Positions 51,782 to 62,038 of a stretch of 64,000 nucleotides of DNA are shown here, piece after piece. The notes beneath the pieces are model-generated. The model was given only the letters and a program-made list of their open reading frames with translations. It searched no databases and was not told where the DNA came from. A program made the position numbers and the translations under genes. How positions within the stretch are numbered: the first letter of the stretch is position 1; each line of letters opens with the position of its first letter. This DNA is from Saccharococcus thermophilus. GTDB taxonomy: Bacteria; Bacillota; Bacilli; Bacillales; Anoxybacillaceae. Location: contig NZ_JAASRS010000001.1 in NCBI RefSeq assembly GCF_011761475.1, forward strand, positions 124,001 to 188,000. Reading direction: 5' to 3'.

Positions 51782-52318
51782 TTACTGTTCCATTTGCCGG
51801 GCTAAAAAGCCGGCGGCAGTTTCCACTGCTTTATGTTCCACTTCGCTAAGTTCTTTTTCCTTGGATAAAATAATGACAGCTCCGATCGGATCACCGTTGG
51901 CCACAATCGGGCCAATCGTATACGACTTTAACGTTTCTGAAACTCCATCGACAAGCTCGACTTCTCCCTCTTCCGTATGAAGTACGGAATTGCGCTCTTC
52001 CATCGCCTTTTCCACTAATGAGCTGACATTTTTATTTAAATACTCTTTTTTCGACACACCCGCAACAGCGATAAAAACATCGCGGTCACAAATCAATACC
52101 GGCTGTCCTAAACTGTCAAATAGCGCTTCAGCATATTCTTTCGCAAAATCCCCTAATTCGCTAATTGGCGAGTATTTTTTTAAAATGACTTCACCATCAC
52201 GGTCAACAAATATTTCGAGCGGATCTCCTTCACGAATGCGCAATGTTCTTCGAATTTCTTTCGGTATAACAACCCTTCCTAAATCATCAATTCGGCGAAC
52301 AATACCTGTTGCTTTCAT
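51782..52318 (-). CDS. spoVT: Stage V sporulation regulator SpoVT
   Basis: SpoVT modulates sigma-G-dependent genes in the forespore. The 178 residues have an AbrB-type swapped-hairpin DNA-binding domain (TGIVRRIDDLGRVVIPKEIRR, then REGDPLEIFVDRDGEVILKKY split) in residues 1-50 and a C-terminal GAF domain. It is monocistronic between mfd and yabM, with a candidate sigma-G promoter. Confidence 0.96.
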   Translation of the reverse strand: MKATGIVRRIDDLGRVVIPKEIRRTLRIREGDPLEIFVDRDGEVILKKYSPISELGDFAKEYAEALFDSLGQPVLICDRDVFIAVAGVSKKEYLNKNVSSLVEKAMEERNSVLHTEEGEVELVDGVSETLKSYTIGPIVANGDPIGAVIILSKEKELSEVEHKAVETAAGFLARQMEQ

Positions 52319-52400
52319 CTATAGATACCCTCACTTTCATCTAGGATTTGAAAAATACTCCGATGAATCCTTGTTATGGCGAATTCACCTTTGCTGTGAT

Positions 52401-52430
52401 TAGTATCCTTCACAATCCAAGTTATATACG
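52401..52430 (-). promoter_or_regulatory. Candidate sigma-G promoter of spoVT
   Basis: CGTATA, a 17-nt spacer and GATACTA on the minus strand resemble sigma-G sites (TGAATA and CATACTA). B. subtilis spoVT is sigma-G-dependent. Confidence 0.45.
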
Positions 52431-52512
52431 CGATGAAAGTGATTTTTTCAATTTTAGATAAAATTCCCCAACCTTCATTATCGCCGTGCTGTTTTAAACA
52501 TAAACATTTGAT

Positions 52513-55500
52513 TTAGGCAATAATCGATTTTTCGTCTTTGACACAGGAAAGTTCCTTTAACGTTTCGTATAAAATCATCAGCCACTCTTGTGGCTTGAAA
52601 TCTTTAATATATAACACAATTTTTAATTTAGTCCCTTCCATTCCAAAGCCAAACAAGCGTCCGTATTGTCCGCCGATTTTTGATAAGCGCTGAATTTCAA
52701 CATTCTTCGATGCGTGTTCAGCAAATAAAATTTCCACTTGCTGCTTTTGCTGCTTAATGGACTCGACACCGATTTGTTTAGCGAACACTTTCACTTCCGC
52801 TACTTGGAACAAGTAAGCGACTTCATCTGGATAATCGCCGAAGCGGTCCACCATTTCCTCACGCAGCGCTTCCACGTCTTCCATCGTTTCCACCGCTTTA
52901 AACCGCTTGTACATATCGATTTTTTGCAGCCCATCGGAAATATACGTATCAGGAATGTACGCATCGATTTCCAAGTCGATCGTCACTTCCTGTTTTTCTT
53001 CTTCCCGTTTGATTCCTTTTCGTTTCTCAATGGCTTCTTTGAGCATTTGCGAATATAAATCAAATCCGACGGAGTCGATAAATCCGTGTTGTTCCGCCCC
53101 TAATATGTTGCCAGCACCGCGGATCGATAAGTCGCGCATCGCAATTTTAAACCCTGATCCAAGTTCGGTAAACTCTTTAATCGCCTGCAGCCGTTTTTCT
53201 GCTGCTTCATTGAGCACTTTATCTTTCCGATACGTGAAATACGCATAGGCAACACGATTGGAGCGACCGACGCGTCCGCGCAGCTGATACAATTGCGACA
53301 GTCCCATGTAGTCAGCATCATAGACAATCAACGTATTGACGTTTGGAATGTCCACGCCTGTTTCAATAATCGTCGTCGTCACCAGCACATCGTACTGCCC
53401 CTCTAAAAACGCTAAAATCGTGGACTCCAATTCACTTTCTGACATGCGCCCGTGCGCAAAAGTAACACGAGCTTCCGGCACAAGCTGTGAAATTTCTTCC
53501 GCCTTCCTATCAATATCTTCAATACGGTTATACAAGAAAAACACTTGTCCGTCTCTAGCCAGCTCCCGTTCAATCGCTTCCTTCACGAGTTCAGGGGTAT
53601 ATTCCATCACATATGTTTGCACCGGAAAGCGATTTTCCGGCGGCGTTTCGATAATCGACAGGTCGCGCACGCCGATCATTGACATATGCAAAGTCCTTGG
53701 AATCGGCGTTGCCGTTAATGTCAGCACATCAATATTAGCCTTCAGCTGCTTGATTTTTTCTTTATGGGTAACGCCAAACCGCTGCTCTTCGTCGATAATG
53801 AGAAGCCCTAAATCTTTAAACTGGACATCTTTCGATAATAGGCGGTGCGTACCAATGACCATATCAATCGTTCCGTCTTTTAGCCCTTTGATCGTTTCCG
53901 CCTGCTGTTTTCTAGTGCGAAAGCGGTTTAACAGCCCGACGTTAATCGGGAACCCTTGAAATCGCTCGCGCACCGTTTCGTAATGCTGCTGTGCTAAAAT
54001 CGTCGTCGGTACGAGAAACGCAACTTGTTTGCCGTCCATGATCGCCTTAAACGCGGCCCTTAACGCTACTTCCGTTTTTCCGTAGCCAACGTCGCCGCAA
54101 AGAAGGCGATCCATCGGCTTGTCGCTTTCCATATCGCGCTTGATTTCTTCAATCGAACGAAGCTGGTCTTCCGTTTCTTGATATGGAAACGCCGCTTCAA
54201 ATTCCCGCTGCATTTCTGTATCCGGGGAAAACGCGTATCCTTTGCTTGCTTCCCGTTCAGCGTACAGCTTAATTAAATCTTCAGCGATATCTTGGACAGA
54301 CGACTCGACTTTCTTTTTCACCTTTTTCCATTCGGAACCGCCTAATTTGTAAATCTTCGGCTCTTTCCCTTCAGAGCCTACGTATTTTTGCACTTGATCA
54401 ATTTGATCGACTGGCACATATAACGTATCGCTGCCTTGATATTGAATATGGATATAATCTTTATGCACACCGTTAATCTCTAATGTTTCGATTCCTAAAT
54501 ATTTACCGATACCGTGGTTGACATGGACCACATAATCGCCGACTTGCAGTTCCGAATAACTTTTAATCCGCTCCGCATTCGATAATTTTTGGCGGCGAAT
54601 CGGTCTTTTTACCCGTTTTTTAAACAACTCTTCTTCCGTAATAACTGCCAGCTTTTGCATCGGCAGTTCAAACCCCGTATTTAAGTCGCCTTCGAGCACC
54701 TGATATTTGCCGTGCATCAGCGTCGCGTCCTTGCTTAACGGTGCAACATCGATTTCATAGTCTTCCAACACCGATTGCAGCTTTTTCATCCGCTCTGCGC
54801 TCGGCGCCAAAAAGACCACCGCATAGTTGGCTTTTTTCCATCTTTCTAGCTCGGATTTTAATAACGACATTTGCCCATGGAAATTCTGCATTTGTTTGCA
54901 GGAAATATTGACAATGTTTTCTGGATGGGTATGCGGGACATGCCGCAAAAATAAGGATAAATAAATCCGCTGTTTGCGGTGTTTTTGCAATAATTCAGAA
55001 AATGAGTGAGAAATTGGAACATCATGAATGATTTTCCCATTGCTAAGCAAGCTGGTGTACCATTCTGCCTCTTCTTTATCTAAATTTTCGGCCGCCTCTT
55101 GTAATCGGCTCATTTCATCCATCAGCAATATGCCATTTTCCGGCAGGTAGTCTAGCAAACTAGCAGGCTCTTCATAAAAGAGCGCCATATATTTATATTG
55201 TTGTTCAATTTCCTGTCCTTGTTTTAATTGCTCAAGTTCTGCCGACACATGTTCTAGCAATAGTTGCTTTGCTTTCTCATCTTTTAATTTATGGAGACTT
55301 TCCGCCAACCCGGCTTCAATTCGCTCCAACCCCCGCTCTAGCATCTCGCCGTAAACAATCATTTCATCAGCCGGTCCGATGGTTATTTGCTGCACTTCAT
55401 CACGTGAGCGCTGATCATCAGCGGTGAACGTACGAATCGATTCAATTTCTGTATCAAATAACTCAATCCGATACGGAAATTCCGCTGTTAATGGATAAAT

Positions 55501-56046
55501 ATCAATAATACCGCCGCGAACACTAAATTCCCCAGGAGTCGATACCGTCGCTACACGCTTATACCCCATTTGGACGAACAGCTGTTTATAATGGTCAATA
55601 TCGATATCCTGGCCAACCGTGAATGTGAATAGATGATCCCTCCATAACGATGCAGGAGGAAGCAAACGCCGCAATCCAGCAACCGGACAAATAACGATGC
55701 CTTGTTGCTGTTTCGTCCAATAATTCATCACTTCTAAACGCTGCGCCTTTAATTCTGGGCTAGCGATCGCCATTTCCGTAGCAATGACCTCATTGACCGG
55801 ATAAAGAAACACCTCTTCCGCCCCGAGCAATTGAACAAGATCGTCATACATTTTTTGCGCGTGAAACAAATTATGGGTAACAGCCAAAATCGGCCTATTC
55901 GTTTCCTTGTATAATGTCGAAATAAAAACAGACCGGGCCGAACCGGATAACCCGGCAACGAGCTGTTCTTTCAATCCTGCTTTCACGCCTTCGATAATGG
56001 AACGAACATCTTGATTTTCAACTAAATAGCGATGCAACGAAAGCAC
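52513..56046 (-). CDS. mfd: Transcription-repair coupling factor Mfd
   Basis: Mfd removes RNA polymerase stalled at lesions and recruits UvrA. I start at GTG 56046 (VLSLHRYLVENQDVR), ten bases after GGAGG, giving 1,177 residues, the B. subtilis length; the frame reads seven codons further. Regions: UvrB-like domain 1 to about residue 340, RNA polymerase-interacting domain near 480-545 (VGDYVVHVNHGIGKYLGIETLE), RecG-like motor with GDVGYGKTEVALRAAF near 640, LLIIDEEQRFGVTHKEKIK and the C-terminal D7 domain from about 1010. Confidence 0.97.
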   Translation of the reverse strand: MLSLHRYLVENQDVRSIIEGVKAGLKEQLVAGLSGSARSVFISTLYKETNRPILAVTHNLFHAQKMYDDLVQLLGAEEVFLYPVNEVIATEMAIASPELKAQRLEVMNYWTKQQQGIVICPVAGLRRLLPPASLWRDHLFTFTVGQDIDIDHYKQLFVQMGYKRVATVSTPGEFSVRGGIIDIYPLTAEFPYRIELFDTEIESIRTFTADDQRSRDEVQQITIGPADEMIVYGEMLERGLERIEAGLAESLHKLKDEKAKQLLLEHVSAELEQLKQGQEIEQQYKYMALFYEEPASLLDYLPENGILLMDEMSRLQEAAENLDKEEAEWYTSLLSNGKIIHDVPISHSFSELLQKHRKQRIYLSLFLRHVPHTHPENIVNISCKQMQNFHGQMSLLKSELERWKKANYAVVFLAPSAERMKKLQSVLEDYEIDVAPLSKDATLMHGKYQVLEGDLNTGFELPMQKLAVITEEELFKKRVKRPIRRQKLSNAERIKSYSELQVGDYVVHVNHGIGKYLGIETLEINGVHKDYIHIQYQGSDTLYVPVDQIDQVQKYVGSEGKEPKIYKLGGSEWKKVKKKVESSVQDIAEDLIKLYAEREASKGYAFSPDTEMQREFEAAFPYQETEDQLRSIEEIKRDMESDKPMDRLLCGDVGYGKTEVALRAAFKAIMDGKQVAFLVPTTILAQQHYETVRERFQGFPINVGLLNRFRTRKQQAETIKGLKDGTIDMVIGTHRLLSKDVQFKDLGLLIIDEEQRFGVTHKEKIKQLKANIDVLTLTATPIPRTLHMSMIGVRDLSIIETPPENRFPVQTYVMEYTPELVKEAIERELARDGQVFFLYNRIEDIDRKAEEISQLVPEARVTFAHGRMSESELESTILAFLEGQYDVLVTTTIIETGVDIPNVNTLIVYDADYMGLSQLYQLRGRVGRSNRVAYAYFTYRKDKVLNEAAEKRLQAIKEFTELGSGFKIAMRDLSIRGAGNILGAEQHGFIDSVGFDLYSQMLKEAIEKRKGIKREEEKQEVTIDLEIDAYIPDTYISDGLQKIDMYKRFKAVETMEDVEALREEMVDRFGDYPDEVAYLFQVAEVKVFAKQIGVESIKQQKQQVEILFAEHASKNVEIQRLSKIGGQYGRLFGFGMEGTKLKIVLYIKDFKPQEWLMILYETLKELSCVKDEKSIIA

Positions 56047-56160
56047 CCCTATTCTCCCTCCTCTCAATAATTATTGTATTTTTCTGTTGCTATATTTGTA
56101 TACAAACGAACCGTTTTATTCCATATAGATACATATATGGATATATTTATAAATAAAAAA

Positions 56161-56187
56161 TACAAAAATGCTTTGGTTGCCCAAAGC
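56161..56187 (-). terminator. Terminator after fin
   Basis: GCTTTGG-GCAA-CCAAAGC followed by ATTTTTGTATTTTTT on the minus strand, directly after the fin stop and before mfd. Confidence 0.88.
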
Positions 56188-56191
56188 CCCG

Positions 56192-56422
56192 TTAATGAAT
56201 AAACTTCTCATACTGATGTAACTCTGGATTTCTTGTCAACGCCTCTTGGCAATCTTCGCAAATGGTTTTTACGTGAATATCGCCATTCGGCTGATACGAA
56301 ATCATCTCCAAGCGTTCTTCCTCTGTCAAGTGATGAAATCCCAATTGTTCACTATATATGGAAACTTGATCAATCGTCCCTACTTTCGTTCCGCAGTGCC
56401 GGCAATAATAATGCAATGCCAT
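56192..56422 (-). CDS. fin: Anti-sigma-F factor Fin (YabK)
   Basis: Fin inhibits sigma-F and helps switch to sigma-G in the forespore. Start [15 protein letters not shown] at 56422 (76 residues, the B. subtilis length); the longer frame is unsupported. Two CxxC zinc-binding pairs are CRHC at 7-10 and CEDC at about 57-60. It lies between pth and mfd. Confidence 0.95.
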   Translation of the reverse strand: MALHYYCRHCGTKVGTIDQVSIYSEQLGFHHLTEEERLEMISYQPNGDIHVKTICEDCQEALTRNPELHQYEKFIH

Positions 56423-56486
56423 TGCAATAAACCTCCTAAAGGGTGTATTCCATACTTTCATTTTGCACCGATTAGGAGGAAAATAT

Positions 56487-57047
56487 TCACGCATTGAATT
56501 CATTCATCACTTGTAGAAATGGCGCCGTCACCGCTTTTTCACACGCATCAGCCGCACGCAGCACCGCCTCCGTCACTGCGCTGCTCTCTTCTTTGGTGAA
56601 GCGTCCTAATACATAATCCGTTACTTTTTGTCCGTTGCCCGGGCGCCCAATTCCGATGCGAATTCGTTTCAATTCTTGCGTGCCCAGATGTTGGATTAAT
56701 GACTTAATGCCGTTATGTCCACCAGAGCTTCCTTTCATGCGAAGGCGAATTTTCCCAGGAGGGAGATCAAGATCGTCGTAGATGACAATGATATCATCGA
56801 CATCAATGTGATAGTAATCCATTAACGGTCGAACGCATTCCCCTGATAAATTCATATATGTCAACGGTTTGCATAATGCTACTTTTTCTCCAGAAATAAT
56901 AGCAGAGCCCAGCATTCCGCGGAATTTTGTTGCTTGAAAGGAAATATTCCAGCGTTTTGCCAGTTCATCGATGACCATAAAGCCAACGTTATGCCTCGTT
57001 TGTTCGTATTCTTTTCCCGGATTCCCAAGCCCGACAAATAGCTTCAA
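56487..57047 (-). CDS. pth: Peptidyl-tRNA hydrolase
   Basis: Pth (SpoVC in Bacillus) hydrolyses peptidyl-tRNA released prematurely from ribosomes. The 186 residues begin [22 protein letters not shown] with the catalytic His near residue 20, then [17 protein letters not shown] near 58-74, [26 protein letters not shown] split near 93-118 and IGRPGNG. Located between ctc and fin. Confidence 0.97.
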   Translation of the reverse strand: MKLFVGLGNPGKEYEQTRHNVGFMVIDELAKRWNISFQATKFRGMLGSAIISGEKVALCKPLTYMNLSGECVRPLMDYYHIDVDDIIVIYDDLDLPPGKIRLRMKGSSGGHNGIKSLIQHLGTQELKRIRIGIGRPGNGQKVTDYVLGRFTKEESSAVTEAVLRAADACEKAVTAPFLQVMNEFNA

Positions 57048-57079
57048 TACTCAGTCTCCTTTCTTTGCGATGATACTAC

Positions 57080-57107
57080 AAAAGACGTAACCGAAAACGG
57101 TTACGTC
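57080..57107 (-). terminator. Terminator after ctc
   Basis: GACGTAACCG-TTTT-CGGTTACGTC followed by TTTTG on the minus strand, in the short gap between ctc and pth. Confidence 0.85.
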
Positions 57108-57112
57108 CGGAT

Positions 57113-57745
57113 TTATGATTCTGGAGTCGTTTCTCTTCCTTCTTCAGCGCCAGGATGACCAGGTTCTTGCTGTTCGCCGCTATGAATTTCCTCCTCCTGT
57201 TGTGGCGGCAAGATCGTCGCAATCACTTCAGAAGGATCATCGATAATTTCATATTTTCCGTCCGTGTTAATATCTCCCACCGTAACCGTATCGCCTATTT
57301 GAAGGTGCGAGATGTCAATATCAATCGACGGTGGAATATTCGCCGGCAATACGCGGATCGTTAATTGATGCAGATTTTGCTGCAATACGCCGCCGTCTTT
57401 TTCTCCGGCAGCTTCACCAATCAAACGTACATCAACATCAATATCTACTTCTGTCGACATATCTACTGCTTGAAAATCAGCGTGAAGAATATTGCCGCGA
57501 AGAGGGTCTCTTTGAATCTCGCGCAACAGGACGGTATAATCGTTTCCGCCCATTTTCAGCGTCATTAAGCTATGGCGCCCACCTTCACGGATCGTTTTTT
57601 CAAGTTCTGCACCACTGACAAAAATCATTTTATTGTCAACATTTTTCCCATACAATATTCCAGGAATGTTTCCTTGCAAACGAATGCGTCGAAGTGTGGA
57701 ATGTTTTCTGTCCGTGCGTTCTTTTGCTTCTAGTACGATAGCCAT
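57113..57745 (-). CDS. ctc: Ribosomal protein L25/general stress protein Ctc
   Basis: Ctc is the long (TL5-type) form of ribosomal L25, binding 5S rRNA, and a sigma-B general-stress protein. The 210 residues have the L25 5S-binding domain (RIRLQGNIPGILYGKN near 21-36) to about 95, the TL5 beta domain to about 185, and a charged tail ending RETTPES. It is preceded by a candidate sigma-B promoter. Two 5S genes are present in this window. Confidence 0.94.
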   Translation of the reverse strand: MAIVLEAKERTDRKHSTLRRIRLQGNIPGILYGKNVDNKMIFVSGAELEKTIREGGRHSLMTLKMGGNDYTVLLREIQRDPLRGNILHADFQAVDMSTEVDIDVDVRLIGEAAGEKDGGVLQQNLHQLTIRVLPANIPPSIDIDISHLQIGDTVTVGDINTDGKYEIIDDPSEVIATILPPQQEEEIHSGEQQEPGHPGAEEGRETTPES

Positions 57746-57789
57746 GTTTCCTCACCTTCCTGAATTAGAATTAGAATCTATTTGATACT

Positions 57790-57815
57790 TTATCCTAAAA
57801 CAAGAAGGTCTAAAC
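57790..57815 (-). promoter_or_regulatory. Candidate sigma-B promoter of ctc
   Basis: GTTTAG, a 14-nt spacer and GGATAA on the minus strand each differ by one base from the sigma-B elements GTTTAA and GGGWAW, 45 nt before the ctc ATG. B. subtilis ctc is a classic sigma-B target. Confidence 0.65.
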
Positions 57816-57826
57816 ATGTTTTTCCA

Positions 57827-58774
57827 TTAATCGAACAATACACTGACAGACTTCATTTCATACACGCGGGTGATGGCCTCCGCAATCAGCGGTGCAACTG
57901 ACAGCTCTACAATTTTACCAATTTTCTTTTCTTCTGGCAACGCAATTGTATTGGTAACAACCAGTTCTTTGATTTGTGAATTTTGAATGCGTTCAATTGC
58001 TGGACCGGACAGCACTGGGTGCGTACAGCACGCGTACACTTCTTTCGCTCCGCTTGCGACCAGGGCGCTGGCGGCCAATGTAATCGTTCCGGCCGTATCA
58101 ATAATATCATCAATTAAAATAGCAGTTTTCCCTTCTACTTGTCCAACAATATTCATGACTTCCGCCACATTTGGCTTTGGTCGGCGTTTATCAATAATAG
58201 CAATCGGTGCTTTTAAACGATCAGCAAGTTTTCTTGTCCGCGTCACGCCGCCGTGGTCTGGAGAAACAACAACGATATCATCGAGATTTTTGCTTTTAAA
58301 ATAGTCTGCTAAAATCGGAACACCCATCAAGTGGTCGATTGGAATATCAAAAAACCCTTGAATTTGCGGCGCGTGCAAATCAAGCGTAATCACACGCGAA
58401 GCTCCTGCCGTTTCCAATAGATTGGCCACCAGCTTCGCCGTAATCGGCTCGCGGGAGCGCGCTTTCCGGTCTTGACGGGCATAGCCGTAATACGGCATCA
58501 CAATATTAATCGTCCGTGCCGAGGCCCGTTTTAACGCATCGATCATAATTAATAACTCCATTAAATGCTCATTGACCGGGACGCTCGTCGATTGAATGAC
58601 GAAAACATCATCGCCGCGGATGCTCTCCTCAATGTTAATTTGAATTTCCCCGTCGCTGAAACGAGAAACAGAACATTTGCCTAGTTCCATTCCCATAATT
58701 TCCGCAATTTCTTCCGCCAACTTCATGTTTGAATTTAACGCAAATAATTTTAGGTTGTGATGACACTCAGACAT
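57827..58774 (-). CDS. prs: Ribose-phosphate pyrophosphokinase (PRPP synthase)
   Basis: Makes PRPP for nucleotide, His and Trp synthesis and for Hpt and PurR signalling in this window. The 315 residues include [15 protein letters not shown] near 38, the PRPP-binding loop [13 protein letters not shown] near 217-229 and [18 protein letters not shown] near 130-147. It starts 12 nt after glmU and is followed by ctc. Confidence 0.97.
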   Translation of the reverse strand: MSECHHNLKLFALNSNMKLAEEIAEIMGMELGKCSVSRFSDGEIQINIEESIRGDDVFVIQSTSVPVNEHLMELLIMIDALKRASARTINIVMPYYGYARQDRKARSREPITAKLVANLLETAGASRVITLDLHAPQIQGFFDIPIDHLMGVPILADYFKSKNLDDIVVVSPDHGGVTRTRKLADRLKAPIAIIDKRRPKPNVAEVMNIVGQVEGKTAILIDDIIDTAGTITLAASALVASGAKEVYACCTHPVLSGPAIERIQNSQIKELVVTNTIALPEEKKIGKIVELSVAPLIAEAITRVYEMKSVSVLFD

Positions 58775-58786
58775 GATAGGCCTCCA

Positions 58787-60166
58787 CTAAGAATTTTTCT
58801 TGATCGACAGACGGTCGACATAGTTTTCTTTGTTCACTTGCCGCGCGCGGGCAATCGATAATGCGTTCCCAGGAACATCCTCGGTTATGGTGGAGCCGGC
58901 AGCAACATAAGCGCCTTTTCCAATCGTCACAGGAGCAATTAAATTGGCATTACAGCCAATAAACGCCCCATCTTCAATTTTCGTCATGTGTTTGTTTTTT
59001 CCATCATAGTTTACGGTAATGGATCCGCAGCCAAGATTGACATTGGCCCCGACTTCCGCATCGCCGATATAGCTTAAATGCGATGCTTTGCTTCCTTTGC
59101 CAAACGTTGATTTTTTCACTTCGACAAAATTGCCAATGCGAACTTCGTCATCAATTTTCGACAATGGGCGAATGTGGGCAAATGGCCCAATCGTGACCCC
59201 GCTGCCAATTTCGCTGTCATGCGCAACAGAGTGGCGAATGGTGGTGCCATTTCCAATCCAACAATCTTTAATTTCCGAGTTTGGTCCAATCGTACAATCT
59301 TCGCCGATGATCGTTTTCCCTTCAATGACCGTCCCCGGATAAATCACGGTGTCACGGCCAATTTGCGCCTCAGCGGATATATACGTATGGGCGGGATCAA
59401 TAATCGTTACCCCGTTCATCATATGTTTGCGACAAATCCGCTCGCGCATAATTTTTTCTGCTTCGGCGAGGGCAACACGGTCGTTTACCCCAATCGTTTC
59501 TTCAAAAGATGGAGCTTTGTACGCGGAAATGATACTTCCATTTGATTTTAAAATTTCAATGACATCGGTTAAATAATACTCGCCTTGTACATTATTGTTC
59601 GATACATGTGTAAGCGCTTCAAATAAAGACTTGTTATCGAAGCAATATGTCCCTGTGTTAATTTCTTTGATGGCACGTTCTTGTTCGCTTGCATCTTTAT
59701 GTTCGACAATTTTTTCAACATTTCCATGAGAATCGCGAACAATGCGGCCATATCCGGCAGGATTATCTGAAACTGCTGTCAAAATCGTTGCTTTTGCATT
59801 GGTCGCAAGATGATGATCAAGCAAAGCTTGCATCGTTTCAACAGTAATTAACGGTGTATCTCCGCATACAACAAGCGTTACTCCATCTTTTTCCCGTAAA
59901 TAAGGGGCTGCTTGCATCACTGCGTGCGCCGTTCCTAATTGCTCTTGCTGAAGGGCATATTCGCTTTGGTCGCCCAGCTGCTGTTTTACTTGTTCCGCTC
60001 CAAAACCGACAACCGTAATAAGCTTTTCTACTCCCAGCTGCGAAACTTGGTCCACTACATGCTGGACCATTGGCTTGCCGCAAACAGGGTGCAATACTTT
60101 GTATTGTTTCGACTTCATTCTTGTCCCCTGTCCAGCCGCCAATATGACCGCATATCGTTTTACCAT
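58787..60166 (-). CDS. glmU: Bifunctional GlmU: UDP-GlcNAc pyrophosphorylase / GlcN-1-P acetyltransferase
   Basis: GlmU produces UDP-GlcNAc for peptidoglycan and teichoic acid. I start at [20 protein letters not shown] (ATG 60166, GGAGG nine bases upstream), 459 residues. The N-terminal pyrophosphorylase has LAAGQGTRM near 10 and GDTPLI near 102; the C-terminal left-handed beta-helix from about 250 has [29 protein letters not shown] with hexapeptide repeats. It is upstream of prs, the conserved pair. Confidence 0.97.
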   Translation of the reverse strand: MVKRYAVILAAGQGTRMKSKQYKVLHPVCGKPMVQHVVDQVSQLGVEKLITVVGFGAEQVKQQLGDQSEYALQQEQLGTAHAVMQAAPYLREKDGVTLVVCGDTPLITVETMQALLDHHLATNAKATILTAVSDNPAGYGRIVRDSHGNVEKIVEHKDASEQERAIKEINTGTYCFDNKSLFEALTHVSNNNVQGEYYLTDVIEILKSNGSIISAYKAPSFEETIGVNDRVALAEAEKIMRERICRKHMMNGVTIIDPAHTYISAEAQIGRDTVIYPGTVIEGKTIIGEDCTIGPNSEIKDCWIGNGTTIRHSVAHDSEIGSGVTIGPFAHIRPLSKIDDEVRIGNFVEVKKSTFGKGSKASHLSYIGDAEVGANVNLGCGSITVNYDGKNKHMTKIEDGAFIGCNANLIAPVTIGKGAYVAAGSTITEDVPGNALSIARARQVNKENYVDRLSIKKNS

Positions 60167-60258
60167 ATATAAGGCCTCCAATTACCTTTTTATCCATAAT
60201 TGAATATATCTCAATTAATATTGTATTTCAAGGAAACATTCATTTTTCCAAAATAAAA

Positions 60259-60294
60259 CAAAATAAAATGAGCCTGTCCATTGGCACAGGCTCA
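60259..60294 (-). terminator. Terminator after spoVG
   Basis: GTGAGCCTGTGCC pairs with GACAGGCTCA around a short loop and is followed by TTTTATTTTG on the minus strand, 13 nt after the spoVG stop. It separates spoVG from glmU. Confidence 0.9.
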
Positions 60295-60306
60295 CTTTTC
60301 ATATTT

Positions 60307-60597
60307 TTACGAAGCGCCAGCTTCTTCAAGTTCTTCTTCCAGCTTACCTAAGCGATGATACTCAGCTAATATTGCCTCTTGAATTTTTCCGCGCGTGGCT
60401 GAGTTAATCGGATGTGCAATGTCGCGAAATTCTCCATCTGGAGTACGCTTGCTTGGCATGGCGACAAACAATCCGTTGTTGCCATCGATGACGCGGATAT
60501 CGTGGACAACGAATTCGTTATCCAATGTGATCGAGGCAATCGCTTTCATACGTCCTTCGGTATTTACGCGGCGTAATCTTACGTCAGTAACTTCCAT
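60307..60597 (-). CDS. spoVG: Septation/sporulation regulator SpoVG
   Basis: SpoVG is a small nucleic-acid-binding regulator affecting cortex formation and asymmetric septation. Start [17 protein letters not shown] at 60597 (96 residues; 97 in B. subtilis). The core [20 protein letters not shown] (split) and [17 protein letters not shown] are conserved; the acidic tail ends [19 protein letters not shown]. It follows ridA and has its own sigma-H promoter. Confidence 0.97.
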
Positions 60598-60637
60598 TAT
60601 GTTCACCACCTTTTCCCTATATCAGACTTGATTATTT

Positions 60638-60664
60638 TTATTCCACATGTTTTCTCTATTTCCT
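60638..60664 (-). promoter_or_regulatory. Sigma-H promoter of spoVG
   Basis: AGGAAAT and GAATAA on the minus strand are separated by 14 nt, fitting the sigma-H pattern (RNAGGAWWW and RNNGAAT) known from B. subtilis spoVG. An AT-rich tract lies upstream. Confidence 0.8.
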
Positions 60665-60755
60665 TCTTTTTTCGAAAATTTTTTATAAATAAACATACCT
60701 AGTACATAATACGCAGCATCCTTGGCTGTTTAGGGAAAAGGCAGATGATGGAAGT

Positions 60756-61130
60756 TTATTGGATCAACGCGACTACTTCAATTTCGACAAGCGCGTCTTT
60801 CGGCAGTCTCGCCACTTCCACGCACGAGCGCGCCGGTTTATGATTTGTGAAATATTGACTATATACTTCATTCATTGCTGCAAAATCATCCATGTTTTTC
60901 AAAAACACCGTCGTTTTGACTACTGTATCAAGCGATGCACCAGCCGCTTCCAAAACGGCTTTTAAGTTTTGAAATACTTGATGTGTTTGTGCTTTTATGT
61001 CGCCTTGTACCATCTCTCCTTCGGGAGTGAGCGGAATTTGCCCCGAGCTGTAAAACATGTTATTGATGATAATTCCTTGCGAATACGGACCGATCGCCTG
61101 CGGCGCTTTATTCGTTTCTACTTTTTTCAT
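60756..61130 (-). CDS. ridA: 2-iminobutanoate/2-iminopropanoate deaminase RidA (YabJ)
   Basis: RidA hydrolyses reactive enamine/imine intermediates from PLP enzymes; in B. subtilis YabJ is also needed for normal PurR repression. The 124 residues include [17 protein letters not shown], the substrate-binding arginine in [24 protein letters not shown] (split) near 104, and the typical trimeric YjgF fold. It is 26 nt after purR. Confidence 0.95.
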   Translation of the reverse strand: MKKVETNKAPQAIGPYSQGIIINNMFYSSGQIPLTPEGEMVQGDIKAQTHQVFQNLKAVLEAAGASLDTVVKTTVFLKNMDDFAAMNEVYSQYFTNHKPARSCVEVARLPKDALVEIEVVALIQ

Positions 61131-61156
61131 TTTGTTTGCTCTCCTTTCTCGTTTAT

Positions 61157-61981
61157 CTATTCCATAAAATGCGTGTAATTTCCTGCTTTTACGGTAATTT
61201 GTTTTTCTTTGACATCCACCGAAGACAATCTCACAAGCGAAATATATTCGTCTACGAGCCGTTCTTTCGTTTCTTCCGATTCGACAAGAACACCGATACC
61301 GGAAAGTTTCGCGTTAAACTCATTTAGCAAATTTACCATGCCGTTTACCGTGCCGCCCGCTTTCATAAAATCGTCGATAATTAATACATTGGCTCCTTCC
61401 GCCAAGCTCCGCTTCGCCAGCACCATCGTTTGGATGCGCTTTGAAGAACCGGAAACATAGTTGATGCTGACCATCGATCCTTCCGTTACTTTATTGTCAT
61501 GGCGGACAATAACAACCGGAACATACAAAAAGTGGGCGACCGCATAAGCGAGCGGAATCCCTTTTGTCGCAATTGTCATGACGACATCGACCGGCCGATC
61601 GGCAAAAATGGACGCATAAAGTCGGCCGATTTTATTCATAATACGAGGGTCACCGAGAATATCGGTCATATATAAGTATCCACCGGGCAACAACCGGTCC
61701 GGGCGCGATAGTTGCTCGCATAAATATGTCACAATTTCTTCCGCTTCCTGCTTCGACATTTTTGGGATATATTGTACGCCGCCAGCCGCCCCCGGCAACG
61801 TTTTAATCGTTCCGATCCCCTGCTGTTCAAACGTTTGTTTAATAATGGCTAAATCCTCGCTAATCGATGACTTGGCCGATTCGTAACGCTCCGCAAAAAA
61901 CGTAAGCGGAATAAGCTGATGTGGCCGTTCAAGAAGATAATGGGTCATATCCACTAAACGGCCGCTGCGCCTTAACTTCAT
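61157..61981 (-). CDS. purR: Purine operon repressor PurR
   Basis: PurR represses purine genes and responds to PRPP (and ppGpp). The 274 residues have an N-terminal winged helix ([20 protein letters not shown], then [15 protein letters not shown]) to about 75 and a phosphoribosyltransferase-like domain with the PRPP motif [13 protein letters not shown] near 203-215. A PurBox just upstream indicates autoregulation. Confidence 0.97.
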   Translation of the reverse strand: MKLRRSGRLVDMTHYLLERPHQLIPLTFFAERYESAKSSISEDLAIIKQTFEQQGIGTIKTLPGAAGGVQYIPKMSKQEAEEIVTYLCEQLSRPDRLLPGGYLYMTDILGDPRIMNKIGRLYASIFADRPVDVVMTIATKGIPLAYAVAHFLYVPVVIVRHDNKVTEGSMVSINYVSGSSKRIQTMVLAKRSLAEGANVLIIDDFMKAGGTVNGMVNLLNEFNAKLSGIGVLVESEETKERLVDEYISLVRLSSVDVKEKQITVKAGNYTHFME

Positions 61982-61993
61982 AGCGGACCTCCC

Positions 61994-62038
61994 AAAACCG
62001 AATATTATAAAATAAATATATCAAAAATGTACGTGTTT
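61994..62038. promoter_or_regulatory. PurR operator (PurBox pair) before purR
   Basis: AAAACCGAATATT (61994-62006) matches the PurBox AWWWCCGAACWWT at 12 of 13 positions and lies 13 nt before the purR ATG. An inverted, weaker box AATGTACGTGTTT (62026-62038, 10 of 13) follows after 19 bp. B. subtilis purR is likewise autoregulated by a PurBox pair. Confidence 0.65.
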
